Below are positions 17,797 through 27,571 of a stretch of DNA of 64,000 bases, piece after piece (the stretch's first letter is position 1; each line of letters opens with the position of its first letter). The translations under genes were made by a program, and so were the position numbers. This DNA is from 21-14-0-10-47-8 sp966211795. Lineage in GTDB: Bacteria; Bdellovibrionota; Bdellovibrionia; Bdellovibrionales; Bdellovibrionaceae. Under the pieces are notes generated by a model. It did no database searches, was not told the DNA's origin, and was given only the letters and a program-made list of their open reading frames with translations. Where the stretch lies: positions 11,396 to 75,395 of the forward strand of contig CBIHNW010000024.1 of the NCBI GenBank assembly GCA_966211795.1, read 5' to 3'.

Positions 17797-19088
17797 ATTT
17801 TCAAGTTCATACTTTTGGCTGCAAGGTCAATACTTACGACTCGGGTTTGATTCAGAAAAACATGAATCAGTCGCGCTTGGATCTCAAACCTGGCGTCAAG
17901 ATTCACGTGCTGAACACCTGTGCCGTGACGGCCGAAGCGACCAAAGAAGCCGTGCGCACCATTCGCCGAATCAAAGCCAAGGAGCCTTTCGCCACAGTTG
18001 TGGTGACTGGCTGTGCGGCGCAGGTCGATACCGGATCTTTCGAGAATCTGCCGGGGGCTGATCTGGTCGTGGCCAATTCGCACAAAGGATTGCTGCCGCA
18101 AATTCTGGATCAGTACTTTAAAGGCGAAGTGCAGAATAAAGTTTTTAAATCCAATATCTTTCGCAAGGAAGATCTGGAAATGGGTGGTGGCGAAGAGCTT
18201 TCCCACACCCGATCTTTTTTGAAAATCCAAGATGGCTGCAACAGCTTTTGCACTTACTGCATCATTCCCTATGCTCGCGGCAAAAGTCGCAGCATTCCGG
18301 TGCAAGAGTTGGTGAAGCGAATTCAGGATTTGACCGCGCAGGGCGTGAACGAAGTCGTGCTGACGGGTGTCCACATTGGTGATTATGAAGATCAGGGTCA
18401 GGGGCTCGAAGCCTTGGTTGAAAAGCTGCTCGGGCAAACGACCATGCCGCGCTTTCGTCTGTCGTCGCTTGAGCCCGTTGAGCTGACGGATCGCCTGATC
18501 GCGCTTTACCAAAATCCCCGCATGTGTCCGCATTTTCACATGAGCATTCAATCGGCGGAAACGACCACTCTGCATCACATGAAGCGCAAGTACACGCGCG
18601 AGCAGGTGCAAGAGGCGCTTACTAAAATTCAAACGCACGTGCCGGGGGCTTTTGTCGGCATGGACGTGATCACCGGTTTTCCGACCGAGACCGAAGCACA
18701 ATTCGAAGAGACTTACCAAACTTTGGCCGAGCTTCCGTGGACCAAAATTCATGTCTTTCCTTATAGCGAACGCACCGGCACCCGGGCGGCGGTGATGACC
18801 GAGACCGTGCGCTGGGAAGAGCGCGTGAAGCGAGCGCAGAAACTGCGTGAGCTTTCGCTGCATCGGTTTCAGAGCGAAGCGCTTCGCCAGAAAGATCAGA
18901 TCAAGTCGACCTTGGTTCTAAAAAAAGAAAGCCGCGGCGGAGCGAAGGGGCTTTCTCGGGATTATTGGCCGATCAAATTCACCAATTCATTTGAGACGAC
19001 GGCGGCCGAAGTGCAGGTGCGCATCACCGGCTACGAACATGATTCAAAAAACATGGAAGGTGTTCTTTTGGGAGAGGTTTTGGTTTGA
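17793..19088 (+). CDS. mtaB: tRNA methylthiotransferase MtaB-like (radical SAM)
   Basis: A 431-residue MiaB-family protein. The N-terminal domain has the first-cluster cysteines (HTFGCKVNTYDS, NTCAVT, VTGCAAQ). The radical SAM motif is CNSFCTYC in DGCNSFCTYCIIPYARG. A TRAM-like end follows. The HTFGCKVN signature points to the MtaB/e-MtaB subgroup, which converts t6A37 to ms2t6A37, rather than MiaB. ATG at 17793 overlaps the mnmA stop (ATGA). The C-terminus overlaps the rnc start by one base. Confidence 0.9.
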
Positions 19089-19795
19089 TGAGCGCTGATT
19101 TTTCGAATTATCAATTTAAAAACTCCTCTTTGCTGGAAACGGCGCTGACGCATAAATCCTTCGTGCATGAAAACGGCAAACGTCATCTGCCGCACAATGA
19201 AAAACTGGAATTCTTAGGCGATGCAGTTTTGGACCTTTTGCTGTCAGAATTCTTGATGGAAAAGTTCCCTACCGATGACGAAGGAAATCTGTCGAAAAAA
19301 AGGGCGAGCCTGGTCAATGAATCGGTTCTGGCACGAATCGCGCTGCAGCTGCAGCTGTCCGAACGAATTTTGCTGGGAAAAGGCGAGATCCTGTCGCAGG
19401 GAAATCGTAAGCCTCGATTGCTCGCTTCGGTCTACGAAGCGCTTTTGGGTGCGGTCTTTTTAGATGGCGGTTATGAAGAAGTCCGAAAGCTGGCGCGCGA
19501 GAATTTTGCGCAGGTGATAACGGAAATGAACCCGACGCAGGATTTTGAACACGATTATAAAACAAGATTGCAGGAAATGGCTCAGGCGGATTTGAAAACC
19601 GGGCCCAGTTACGAAGTCACCAACGAGGAGGGACCCTCTCACAGTCCCCAGTTTCAAGTGTCTTTGTCGTTACTGGGAAAAGTGGTCAGTCAAGGTTTGG
19701 GGAAAAGTAAAAAACATGCCGAGCAAGAGGCGGCCAAAACCGCGATTGAAAACTGGTCGCAGACCATCGCCGAGCTGGGACTTGGCAGGAAGTAG
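19088..19795 (+). CDS. rnc: ribonuclease III
   Basis: A 235-residue double-strand-specific endoribonuclease that processes rRNA and mRNA. The signature NEKLEFLGDAVLDLL carries catalytic acidic residues; the second acidic site is in the YEALLGAVFLDGG segment. A C-terminal double-stranded RNA-binding domain runs from about residue 157 to 225. The ATG at 19088 shares a base with the mtaB stop codon. The pairing rnc-era is a common arrangement in proteobacteria. Confidence 0.96.
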   Translation: MSADFSNYQFKNSSLLETALTHKSFVHENGKRHLPHNEKLEFLGDAVLDLLLSEFLMEKFPTDDEGNLSKKRASLVNESVLARIALQLQLSERILLGKGEILSQGNRKPRLLASVYEALLGAVFLDGGYEEVRKLARENFAQVITEMNPTQDFEHDYKTRLQEMAQADLKTGPSYEVTNEEGPSHSPQFQVSLSLLGKVVSQGLGKSKKHAEQEAAKTAIENWSQTIAELGLGRK

Positions 19796-19798
19796 TAT

Positions 19799-20707
19799 AT
19801 GTATCGAAGTGGATTTGTTGGCCTGATCGGTCAACCCAATGCTGGAAAATCGTCTTTGATGAACCTGATGGTTCAGGAAAAAGTTTCGATCGTGACGCCA
19901 AAACCGCAGACGACGCGTCGTCGGGTTTTGGGAATCGTCTCGGATGCTCAAGGTCAGGCGGTGTTTGTGGATGCTCCCGGGGTTTTGAATGCCTCAAAGG
20001 GATTAAATGCATTCCTCACGCAAGAAGCTGAAGATGTGATCGAGCAAAGTGATCTTCTGATCGCCGTGATCGCGACCGACACGGAATCAAAAGAACAAGC
20101 GCAGACCATCGTGGATATGGTGAATAACTCGAAGAAACCTTGGTTCGCCGTGATCACCAAGGTGGACATGATCGAATTTCAAAGACGGGTCGAAGCCTTA
20201 AAGGAAATGTGCGCGAAACATAAAAATTGTTTGGGAGTGGTGGAAAGCTCGAGCACCTGGACGAAGAATGATGCGAAAGCGGTGCGCGAAGAGATCTTGC
20301 GCCTTTGCTTTACGAGACTGCCAGAGTCTCCGAAGCCTTTGTATGACATCGAGCTATTCACGCCTCATAACGTGAAAGACTTGGTTGCCGAAATCGTGCG
20401 CGAGCAGTGCTTCGAGGTTTTGCACCACGAGATTCCGTATAACATCGCCGTTCGCATTCAGAAATTTGACGAGAGCGATCCGAAGATGCCTCGCATTCAC
20501 GCCGAGATTCTCGTTTCCAAAGAAAGCCACAAGCCGATCCTGATCGGTAAGGGTGGTGTCACCATCAAGGAAATCGGGACCTTGGCTCGAAAGAGCATCG
20601 AAAAAATGATGGATCAAAAAGTCTTTTTAGGTCTCGAAGTGACGGTTCGAGAAAATTGGTTCGAAAACAAAATGATCATGAAGGAGCTCGGTTATGTCGT
20701 GGAATGA
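19799..20707 (+). CDS. era: GTPase Era
   Basis: A 302-residue GTPase that binds 16S rRNA and assists 30S subunit maturation. G1 is GQPNAGKSS, G3 is DAPGV and G4 is TKVD. The C-terminal KH domain has the KPILIGKGGVTIKEIG loop that holds the 3' end of 16S rRNA. It begins three bases after the rnc stop and overlaps der by 14 nt. Confidence 0.96.
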   Translation: MYRSGFVGLIGQPNAGKSSLMNLMVQEKVSIVTPKPQTTRRRVLGIVSDAQGQAVFVDAPGVLNASKGLNAFLTQEAEDVIEQSDLLIAVIATDTESKEQAQTIVDMVNNSKKPWFAVITKVDMIEFQRRVEALKEMCAKHKNCLGVVESSSTWTKNDAKAVREEILRLCFTRLPESPKPLYDIELFTPHNVKDLVAEIVREQCFEVLHHEIPYNIAVRIQKFDESDPKMPRIHAEILVSKESHKPILIGKGGVTIKEIGTLARKSIEKMMDQKVFLGLEVTVRENWFENKMIMKELGYVVE

Positions 20708-22043
20708 AACTTCAACCCTGACGACTTTACCGAAGGTGGCCATCATTGGTCGACCGAACGTCGGTAAGTCCACACTTTTTAATATTATGACCAATTCGCG
20801 CAAATCGGTGGTGAAAAACCAACCGGGCGTCACCCGCGATATCATCGTCGAGCCCTGCGAGATTTGGGGAAAGAATTTTGACTTGATCGACACCGGCGGG
20901 ATCACCGAAGCGCACGACACATTTTCGCAATTGATTCGCGAGCAGGTGACGGATTTCTTAAGTGCGGTCGATTTCTTGTTGGTGGTGATGGATGGTCGTT
21001 CGGGATTGATCCCCGAAGACCGTGAGATTTTAAAGATCGCCCAGATGACCGGGAAGCCCTTTTTATTGATCGTCAACAAGGTCGACCGTCAGCACGAAGC
21101 GGATCTCAAGAAAGCTGAATTTTACGAATTTGGCGTCGATGTTTTGGCTGCCAGTTTCGAGCAGCGACGTGGCATGGGTGAAATCATGGAATGGGTGCAT
21201 AAGACCTTGCCGGAAGACACGGCCCAGGTGAAAGAGGGCGTGACCATCGCCATCGTCGGTAAGCCCAATGTCGGTAAAAGCTCGATGGTGAATGCGCTCT
21301 TAGGAGAGAAACGCATGATCGTCTCTGATATTGCAGGCACGACGATTGATTCGGTGGACACTCCTTTTATGTACAACGGAACCAAGTACATTTTGATCGA
21401 TACGGCGGGCTTGAGAAAGAGCGCGAAGCGAGAAGATGGTCTGGAAATCATTTCGGCTTTCAAATCGCAAGAAAGCATTCGCAAGGCCGACATCGTGCTG
21501 TTGATGGTGGATAGCACCGAAGGCCCGACCGATCAGGATGCGCGCATCATGCAGTCGATCTTAGAAGATCACAAGGGCGTCATCGTGGTCGCGAATAAAT
21601 CCGACATCGGCAAAGTCGAGATTCCGGAATTTCGAAAGACTTTTAAAGATCAAGTCGAGCGCACATTTCACTTTTTCAACGATGTGCCGGTGGTCTTCAC
21701 TTCGGCGAAAACGGGACATGGGCTTGATGACATGTTACAAAAGCTCGAGTGGGTGGCCGGAAAGCTCAGCACGAAAATCACCACTTCGGCCCTGAATAAC
21801 TTTTTCTTCGAGGTCATTCGCAAGGCGCCGGCTCCGGTTTACGGCGTCAAGAACGTGAAGTTTTATTATCTGACACAGACCAATCAACAGCCGCCGGCGT
21901 TTATCGCGTTTGCGAATCATCCGGACGGCGTTGATAATTCGTACCGACGATTTTTGATCAAAAACCTAAAGGACGAATTTGATTTGGCCGGAATTCCGCT
22001 TCGGATTTTCGTGATGAAATCTCGGGAAAATCAAAATGGCTAA
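20694..22043 (+). CDS. der: ribosome-assembly GTPase Der (EngA)
   Basis: A 449-residue protein with two tandem GTPase domains and a C-terminal KH-like domain, the diagnostic Der layout; needed for 50S assembly. Domain 1 has GRPNVGKST, DTGG and NKVD. Domain 2 has GKPNVGKSS, DTAG and NKSD. The C-terminal domain begins near residue 355. It overlaps era by 14 nt and the NSS transporter by 8 nt, so all belong to one transcript. Confidence 0.96.
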   Translation: MSWNETSTLTTLPKVAIIGRPNVGKSTLFNIMTNSRKSVVKNQPGVTRDIIVEPCEIWGKNFDLIDTGGITEAHDTFSQLIREQVTDFLSAVDFLLVVMDGRSGLIPEDREILKIAQMTGKPFLLIVNKVDRQHEADLKKAEFYEFGVDVLAASFEQRRGMGEIMEWVHKTLPEDTAQVKEGVTIAIVGKPNVGKSSMVNALLGEKRMIVSDIAGTTIDSVDTPFMYNGTKYILIDTAGLRKSAKREDGLEIISAFKSQESIRKADIVLLMVDSTEGPTDQDARIMQSILEDHKGVIVVANKSDIGKVEIPEFRKTFKDQVERTFHFFNDVPVVFTSAKTGHGLDDMLQKLEWVAGKLSTKITTSALNNFFFEVIRKAPAPVYGVKNVKFYYLTQTNQQPPAFIAFANHPDGVDNSYRRFLIKNLKDEFDLAGIPLRIFVMKSRENQNG

Positions 22044-23406
22044 ACGTGGGTCCTGGCGCACAAGATTTGGTTTTTACCTGGCCGCGATCGGCTCGGCTTG
22101 TGGGCTCGGGAACCTGTGGCGATTTCCCTACATCGTCGGTGAGAACGGCGGTGGGGCTTTCGTCCTTTTGTACGTGATGTTCGCGTTGATGATTGGACTT
22201 CCGCTCTTGATCGGCGAGCTGATGCTGGGGAAGTCCACTCATAAATCCATCCTGGCGGCGACCGCTTCGCTTTCTGGCAAACACAATCGCAAATTCATCT
22301 GGATCGGGCGCTTGTCAGTTTTGGCAAGCCTGGTGGTGCTTTCGTATTACGCCGTGATCAGCGGTTGGGTGCTTCACTTTTCCACGCAGTTTTTGGTGGG
22401 ACTTTTAAAGCCCGAAATTCTGACGGAAAAAGGAAGGCTTGAGCATCTTCTTTCAAACGGATGGCTGCAGATGGGGCTTGCTAGCGTGCACTTGCTCTTG
22501 GCGGTGGTCGTCGTGTTGAAGGGTGTGCAAGAGGGCTTGGAGAAATGGATTGGCGCGATGATGCCAATCTTTTCGGTGCTCTTGATTTCATTGGTGATCA
22601 AATCTTTATCGCTGGATTCGGCGGTGCAGGCGCTGCGCTTTCTGCTGTACCCAGATTTTTCCAAGCTCCAACTGAGCTCGCCGCTGCACGCGATCGGGCA
22701 CGTTTGTTTCACGCTCAGCGTGGGGTTTGGCACGATGGTGACCTTTGGCAGTTACCTGCGGGATCACGATCACATTCCGACCGCTGGCTTTCGCGTGGCG
22801 GTCGTCGATACGGCCCTTTCGTTGTTCGCAGGGCTCTTGCTATTTCCGATCGTCTTGCAGGCATCGAATATTCCGCTGACGGATCCGGGCCTTTTGTTCG
22901 AGGCTTTGCCAAGATTTCTGCTGCAGATGCCGGGTGGGGTGCTGTTCGGATTTGCGTTCTTCGTTTGTCTTTATCTTGCCGCTTTGGGGGCGAGCATTGG
23001 ATTGCTTGAGGTGATCGTTTCCAATGTGGTGGATCGCACCCGCATTCCGCGGACGGCGGCGACTTGGTTGAGCGCTTTGGTTGTCTTGTTGATTGGAACT
23101 TTGCCGGCGCTGTCGTCGTCGGCATTCAAGTCTTTAAAGTTTGGTGGGCGCTCTTTGCTCGAGCTACTGGATGGATTTTTGATCAACGTCTTTTTGCCCA
23201 TCATCGCATTGGGGATTGCTTGGGCCATCCGCAAGGGCTTAAAAAAATCAGAGCAGGAAAAGATTTTCGTCGATCCCGATAAATTTGAAAGTGTCGTTCT
23301 TTACCCGCACTGGGAAATGGTCATGAAATGGGTGATCCCGCTCACGATCGGCTTTGCTTTTTTCCTGCAGATTCTAAGCTTTTTGAGAAATCTCAGATTT
23401 TTTTAA
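22036..23406 (+). CDS. sodium-dependent transporter, NSS/SNF family
   Basis: A 456-residue membrane protein with about 11-12 hydrophobic helices. The N-terminal signature FYLAAIGSACGLGNLWRFPY, followed by GENGGGAF, holds the sodium and substrate site seen in LeuT-type symporters. The substrate is probably an amino acid, but the family includes many substrates and the sequence does not decide. It overlaps der by 8 nt, which places a transporter at the end of a ribosome-assembly operon. The end overlaps the convergent barrel gene by 4 nt. Confidence 0.9.
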   Translation: MAKRGSWRTRFGFYLAAIGSACGLGNLWRFPYIVGENGGGAFVLLYVMFALMIGLPLLIGELMLGKSTHKSILAATASLSGKHNRKFIWIGRLSVLASLVVLSYYAVISGWVLHFSTQFLVGLLKPEILTEKGRLEHLLSNGWLQMGLASVHLLLAVVVVLKGVQEGLEKWIGAMMPIFSVLLISLVIKSLSLDSAVQALRFLLYPDFSKLQLSSPLHAIGHVCFTLSVGFGTMVTFGSYLRDHDHIPTAGFRVAVVDTALSLFAGLLLFPIVLQASNIPLTDPGLLFEALPRFLLQMPGGVLFGFAFFVCLYLAALGASIGLLEVIVSNVVDRTRIPRTAATWLSALVVLLIGTLPALSSSAFKSLKFGGRSLLELLDGFLINVFLPIIALGIAWAIRKGLKKSEQEKIFVDPDKFESVVLYPHWEMVMKWVIPLTIGFAFFLQILSFLRNLRFF

Positions 23407-24185
23407 AAACTCATTCCTAAGATCGCGAGCAGATCGAAGCTATCGCCTTGCGGTTTGATGCCGTAATTAGTGCCCGTTTGGGTGTTGGTGATCGGCGAGT
23501 TTTCGTCTTTGAAATTCACGTAGCGGTAGGTTGCCTGTGCACCGAAGAAAGCTTTGCGGCGCATGATCGGAATTTCGATGCCGAGACCGCCATTCATGCC
23601 GACCGTGGCCTCGCGGCTGGGAACGTCGCCACCCTCGATCGTGTAGGTTCGGTAGACTTGAGAAAATCCGCCCAAGATGTAGGGATTGAGATCGGCAAGA
23701 CCCCGGGTCACATTCTGAGTGTTAAAGTAATACTTGAGGTTCATGTGAATGAAGGTGAGCGAGACGTTGCCGGCCAAGCGCTCGGATGGCGTCGAGACTT
23801 CGAAAGCATGATCGCCGGTTTGAAAGCCAAGCTCTAATGCCAAGCGCATGTCGAAAAAGTAAGACAGGAATAATCCGTAGGTGGGGCCAGAGCCGTATAA
23901 TTTATTGAGATTGCCGGTGAATCCACGCATTCCGAGCGCAAAGCCGACGGTGACGAAGCGACCGTTGCGGAAAAAGTTGATGTCGGCTTCTTCGTCCGAA
24001 GCTTCGTCGAATTCGCTGTAATCAGAAAAGGGATCGTAAGAATCATCCACATCATTTTCTGCGACCAAGCGGTAATTGGAGGTCTCAGGCGTGGGAGAAA
24101 GCAGCGAATATTCGGCTTTTGACAGCTGCGCTAAAAGCAGAGTGGCGGCAAAAGCGGAAATAACGATGAAGCGTGAAGGTGTCAT
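23403..24185 (-). CDS. outer-membrane beta-barrel protein
   Basis: A 260-residue precursor. A signal peptide (MTPSRFIVISAFAATLLLA...SKA) is followed by an acidic Asp/Glu/Ser-rich linker (about 45-75) and a barrel-like region of alternating strands ending in Phe (LLAILGMSF), typical for outer-membrane insertion. ATG at 24185 is chosen because GGGGAT lies six bases upstream; a long upstream extension in the same frame has no ribosome site. It is divergent from the S9 peptidase lipoprotein. Likely an OmpA/OmpW-like small barrel of unknown cargo. Confidence 0.8.
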   Translation of the reverse strand: MTPSRFIVISAFAATLLLAQLSKAEYSLLSPTPETSNYRLVAENDVDDSYDPFSDYSEFDEASDEEADINFFRNGRFVTVGFALGMRGFTGNLNKLYGSGPTYGLFLSYFFDMRLALELGFQTGDHAFEVSTPSERLAGNVSLTFIHMNLKYYFNTQNVTRGLADLNPYILGGFSQVYRTYTIEGGDVPSREATVGMNGGLGIEIPIMRRKAFFGAQATYRYVNFKDENSPITNTQTGTNYGIKPQGDSFDLLAILGMSF

Positions 24186-24226
24186 TTGTATCCCCTGTCT
24201 TATTATCGAACGAAATGCGGCAAAAC

Positions 24227-24276
24227 TTGAGACCTTTGAGACAAAAGTCTGTTGCTCTTGCGTCTTATTTTGAGAC
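24227..24276. promoter_or_regulatory. three TTGAGAC repeats between divergent genes
   Basis: TTGAGAC occurs at 24227-24233, 24236-24242 and 24270-24276 in the 118-bp space between the barrel gene and the S9 peptidase gene. The first two are 9 bp apart, so they are not on one helical face. They may be an operator; chance cannot be excluded. Confidence 0.3.
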
Positions 24277-24303
24277 AATGTTTGGCGAAAACCTGGAGGC
24301 ATC

Positions 24304-26307
24304 ATGAAGAATTCTAAGCTCGTCGTTGTTGGGGTCTGTCTATCGCAATTTATTCTGCAACTGGCATGCAGCTCAAGTCCATCCAAATCGAGTTATCAAG
24401 GTCTGGGTCGAGAATCCGTTGACGATAAAACATTGGCGAAATATGCAGCACCTCCGCTGGCGCCCGAGTTGTCCCGTAAAATTCAGAGCTTTTTGGACAT
24501 TCGTTCACCAGGTCTTGGCATGTTGTCGCCGGATGAGCAAAGCCTGTATTTTTCGTGGCGGGTGACGGGCACCAGTCAGGTTTGGAAATTAACTCAGCCG
24601 AAAGGTTTTCCGGTGCAAATGACCGGCGGTGAGGATTCGACCGGCATGCAAGGCGAGACTCCGGACGGGAAATGGATCGTGCTCTCGCGCGATCGCAACG
24701 GCGAGGAAAATCCGGGACTGTACCTGCAAAGTTCAGATGGTGGCCCGTTGAAAGTGATTCAGCACAAACCAAAAGTGCAAACCTTCTTTCAATTCGCGAC
24801 GGCAGATTCGAAATCAATCATTTACCGCGCCAATGACGTGAAGCCAGATTCTTACGCCTTTTACAAATACGATATCGAGAGCGGCAAGGCCGAGCTGATG
24901 TTCGCGCCGGACGGATATTGGACCGTCGCCGATTACAAAGATGATGGTCGCATCCTATTTAGCAAAGCCATCACCAACACCGCAAACGAAGTATTCGAGT
25001 GGGATCCCAGCAAAAAAGAGCTTCGTCCGATTTTAGGTCAAGGTGAAAAAGAAGAGTACGACGTTCGCTATGGGGCGAGCGAGGGGCAATTCTTGGTGCT
25101 AACGCCAAAGATGGGGGAGTTTCGCCGATTGTACGCGTGGGATGGAAAGAATTTTAAGCCGATCACGCCAGAAGCGAAATGGGATGTGTCGGAATTTTCC
25201 ATCGATCTGGCTCGTCACCACGTTCTGTACGCCACGAACGAGGGTGGATACACCAAGGTGAAAGCCCTGGACGCCAAAAGTTTAAAGCCCGCCGATTTTC
25301 CAAAATTTCCCAGTGCCGATCAGCTCTATATCGGCACCATGAGTCGCGATGGTCGTTACGTCATGATTGGCGTGGAGACGTCGAAAGGTCCGCGCGTCAG
25401 CTATTCGTATAACTTTCAGTCGAAAAAATTAGTGCAGTGGGTGGTGCCAAGTCAGCCGGAAGTGAAAACCGAACAATTCGCCAAAGCCACTTTGGAATAT
25501 TACACGGCCAAAGACGGCACGCAGATTCCAATGTTCGTGCGACGTCCGGCCATTTGCCTGAACCGAGCTTTGGTGCAGCCATGTCCCGTGGTCGTGCACT
25601 TTCATGGTGGTCCTGAGGGTCAAAGTGTTGCCGGATTTAATATTTTTGCGCAGATGTTTGTCGACGAAGGCTTTATCTTTGTTGAGCCCAATGTTCGCGG
25701 CAGTGACGGCTACGGTAAAACTTGGTTTCACATGGATGATGGTCCGAAGCGCTTGAACGTGATTTCAGACATTCAGGACGCGGCCCTTTTCATCAAGGAC
25801 AAATGGGCGGTTGGTGGGCGTGCGCCGAAGGTCGGAATTATGGGCTGGAGCTACGGTGGATATTCGACTTTGGTGGGCATGACGATGTTTGGCGGCACCT
25901 ATGATGCCGGTGTGGCCTTGGTCGGCATGAGCAACTTGGTCACCTTCTTGAACAACACCGCTCCTTATCGGCGCGCTTTGCGAACTCCGGAATATGGCGA
26001 TCCCGCAACTGATAAAGACGCTTTGATGAAGCTTTCGCCGGTCACTTATTTGGACCGAATCAAGAGCCCATTGATGATCGTGCAAGGGGCCAATGATCCG
26101 CGCGTTCCGGTGGGTGAGGCGATCCAAATTCATCAGCTGCTGGAAGCCCGTAAAATTCCAAGTTCGCTGATTGTTTTCGCCGATGAGGGGCACGGGACGG
26201 ATAAGCGATCGAATAAAGTATTGGAGCTGGGTCATGCGGTGGGCTTTATGAAACAGCATCTGGCCAATGCGGCGGCCGAGAAGGAAATCCCGCTTTCCAA
26301 GCCATAG
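24304..26307 (+). CDS. S9-family (prolyl oligopeptidase-like) serine peptidase, probable lipoprotein
   Basis: A 667-residue protein. The N-terminal hydrophobic segment ends in LACSSS, an imperfect lipobox, so attachment to an envelope membrane is likely. Residues about 60-390 form a beta-propeller, and about 400-667 an alpha/beta-hydrolase domain with S516 in GWSYGGY, D598 in GANDPRVP and H630 in DEGHGTD. Members cut short peptides or acyl-peptides after the propeller selects size. GGAGG lies four bases before ATG. It is transcribed alone. A predator would have use for such an enzyme in the periplasm, but that is inference. Confidence 0.9.
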   Translation: MKNSKLVVVGVCLSQFILQLACSSSPSKSSYQGLGRESVDDKTLAKYAAPPLAPELSRKIQSFLDIRSPGLGMLSPDEQSLYFSWRVTGTSQVWKLTQPKGFPVQMTGGEDSTGMQGETPDGKWIVLSRDRNGEENPGLYLQSSDGGPLKVIQHKPKVQTFFQFATADSKSIIYRANDVKPDSYAFYKYDIESGKAELMFAPDGYWTVADYKDDGRILFSKAITNTANEVFEWDPSKKELRPILGQGEKEEYDVRYGASEGQFLVLTPKMGEFRRLYAWDGKNFKPITPEAKWDVSEFSIDLARHHVLYATNEGGYTKVKALDAKSLKPADFPKFPSADQLYIGTMSRDGRYVMIGVETSKGPRVSYSYNFQSKKLVQWVVPSQPEVKTEQFAKATLEYYTAKDGTQIPMFVRRPAICLNRALVQPCPVVVHFHGGPEGQSVAGFNIFAQMFVDEGFIFVEPNVRGSDGYGKTWFHMDDGPKRLNVISDIQDAALFIKDKWAVGGRAPKVGIMGWSYGGYSTLVGMTMFGGTYDAGVALVGMSNLVTFLNNTAPYRRALRTPEYGDPATDKDALMKLSPVTYLDRIKSPLMIVQGANDPRVPVGEAIQIHQLLEARKIPSSLIVFADEGHGTDKRSNKVLELGHAVGFMKQHLANAAAEKEIPLSKP

Positions 26308-26311
26308 CTAT

Positions 26312-26333
26312 CAGGGGCCGCTTTGTCGGCCCT
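26312..26333 (+). terminator. hairpin after the S9 peptidase gene
   Basis: CAGGGGCCG (26312-26320) pairs with CGGCCCTG (26326-26333) with one bulged G. No T-run follows, so it could be a processing or Rho-associated site rather than an intrinsic terminator. Confidence 0.35.
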
Positions 26334-26414
26334 GGATTGCAATCTGAGATTTGACATTCCATGATTGGCCACAGTATTTTCTTTTTCCGTCCTTCTTGAA
26401 GGCTGTGATACGTC

Positions 26415-27212
26415 ATGAGTATGGAATTTCAGGCAACGCTGACCAAAAAAAACATCGAAATCCGCAATAACGATTATTACGATCAGCTGGGCACCAAGTG
26501 GTACCGTGCGCATGACGAGCCCGTGGCCATTCATCGGGCGGAAGCGAATTTCAGAAACCCTTGGATCGCCAGCCGCATTCAAGAGTTTTTCAGTTACCGC
26601 GCTAAAAAACCGCGAATTCTCGATGTCGGTTGCGGTGCCGGGTTTTTATCCAATCACCTGGCGCGCGAAGGCTTTGATGTCACGGCGGTTGATCTTTCCG
26701 TCAGCTGCTTGCAAGTCGCAAAGCAAAGAGACGAAACCAAGACCGTGAAATACATGGTGGCGGATGCCTATCATCTGCCGTTTGAAGCGGGCAGCTTCGA
26801 CATTGTGACCTGCACCGATCTTTTAGAGCATGTCTCCAATCCCCAGGTGATTCTCAATGAAGTCTCGCGGGTTTTGGCGATGAACGGATTTTTCTTTTTC
26901 CACACTTACAATCGAAATTGGTTGTCGTGGATGATGGTTTCGCTTTTTCACCGCTGGTTTGCAACCCGACCCACCGGAAAGCTGCATGCTTATAATCTAT
27001 TTATCAAGCCAAATGACTTCTCGGACTGGCTCGGAGATCACCGCTTGGCCTTGATTGAAATGCATGGCATTCGACCCCGCTTCTTTCAGGTCCCCATGAT
27101 GAAGCTTTTGTTTCGTGGCCGGATGGATCCGCGTTTTCGTTTCAAATGGACGGCGATGAAGCTTCTCTCGTACGCCGGAATCGCGCGCAAAGTTCAGTCT
27201 CCGATTTATTGA
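26415..27212 (+). CDS. UbiG-like SAM-dependent methyltransferase
   Basis: A 265-residue class I methyltransferase. The SAM loop is ILDVGCGAGFLSNHLA, followed by the acidic strand end VTAVDLS and TCTDLLEHVSNP. The N-terminal helix segment (DYYDQLGTKWYRAHDEP) and the middle HTYNRNWLSW are like UbiG, the O-methyltransferase of ubiquinone synthesis. The C-terminus is slightly longer than in E. coli UbiG. No other ubi or men genes are close, so the substrate is not certain. ATG 26415 and the internal ATG 26421 are both possible starts. Confidence 0.8.
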   Translation: MSMEFQATLTKKNIEIRNNDYYDQLGTKWYRAHDEPVAIHRAEANFRNPWIASRIQEFFSYRAKKPRILDVGCGAGFLSNHLAREGFDVTAVDLSVSCLQVAKQRDETKTVKYMVADAYHLPFEAGSFDIVTCTDLLEHVSNPQVILNEVSRVLAMNGFFFFHTYNRNWLSWMMVSLFHRWFATRPTGKLHAYNLFIKPNDFSDWLGDHRLALIEMHGIRPRFFQVPMMKLLFRGRMDPRFRFKWTAMKLLSYAGIARKVQSPIY

Positions 27213-27571
27213 TTTCACATCTCGATTGGTTCGGCAATTTAGCGTTTGCTTGAGCGACGACATGATTGCAATCGAGCAAGGCCGAATGATCGTGATTGCT
27301 GCGGCTGGGTTCACGCAAAAAGCGGCGCGAATCTGTGTCGAATTTAGGGTCAATTCTCAAACTATAAAAGGCCTGCTCGGGATTTCCAAGAGTGAAAAAC
27401 GCAAGACCAGCGCGTTAAATAAGAACCTGCAAAGAAGAGCGGTTGCTTCATCACGAGGCGCGCTGATTTTGAATGTCAAAAGAACTCTTTCTGGACGAGC
27501 TTCGTTTTCCAAGCTAGGCTTCGATGGTCTCAAACAGCTCCTCATTTATTTTTCTTGGTATGGAGGTTTCG
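27213..27571. other. 359-bp leader region of the purine operon
   Basis: No supported gene. An open frame of 128 codons from 27226 runs into purM in another frame and shows no protein-like pattern. A TATAAA (27363-27368) could be a -10 box, without a good -35. An inverted repeat near 27250-27285 (TTGCTTGA with TCGAGCAA, one wobble) is a possible operator or leader fold. I see no PurR box or purine-riboswitch core. Confidence 0.4.

Noticed and set aside
23403..24386. Longer start of the outer-membrane barrel gene at 24386
   Set aside because: A signal peptide and GGGGAT site at 24185 define the start; the extension would bury the signal peptide.
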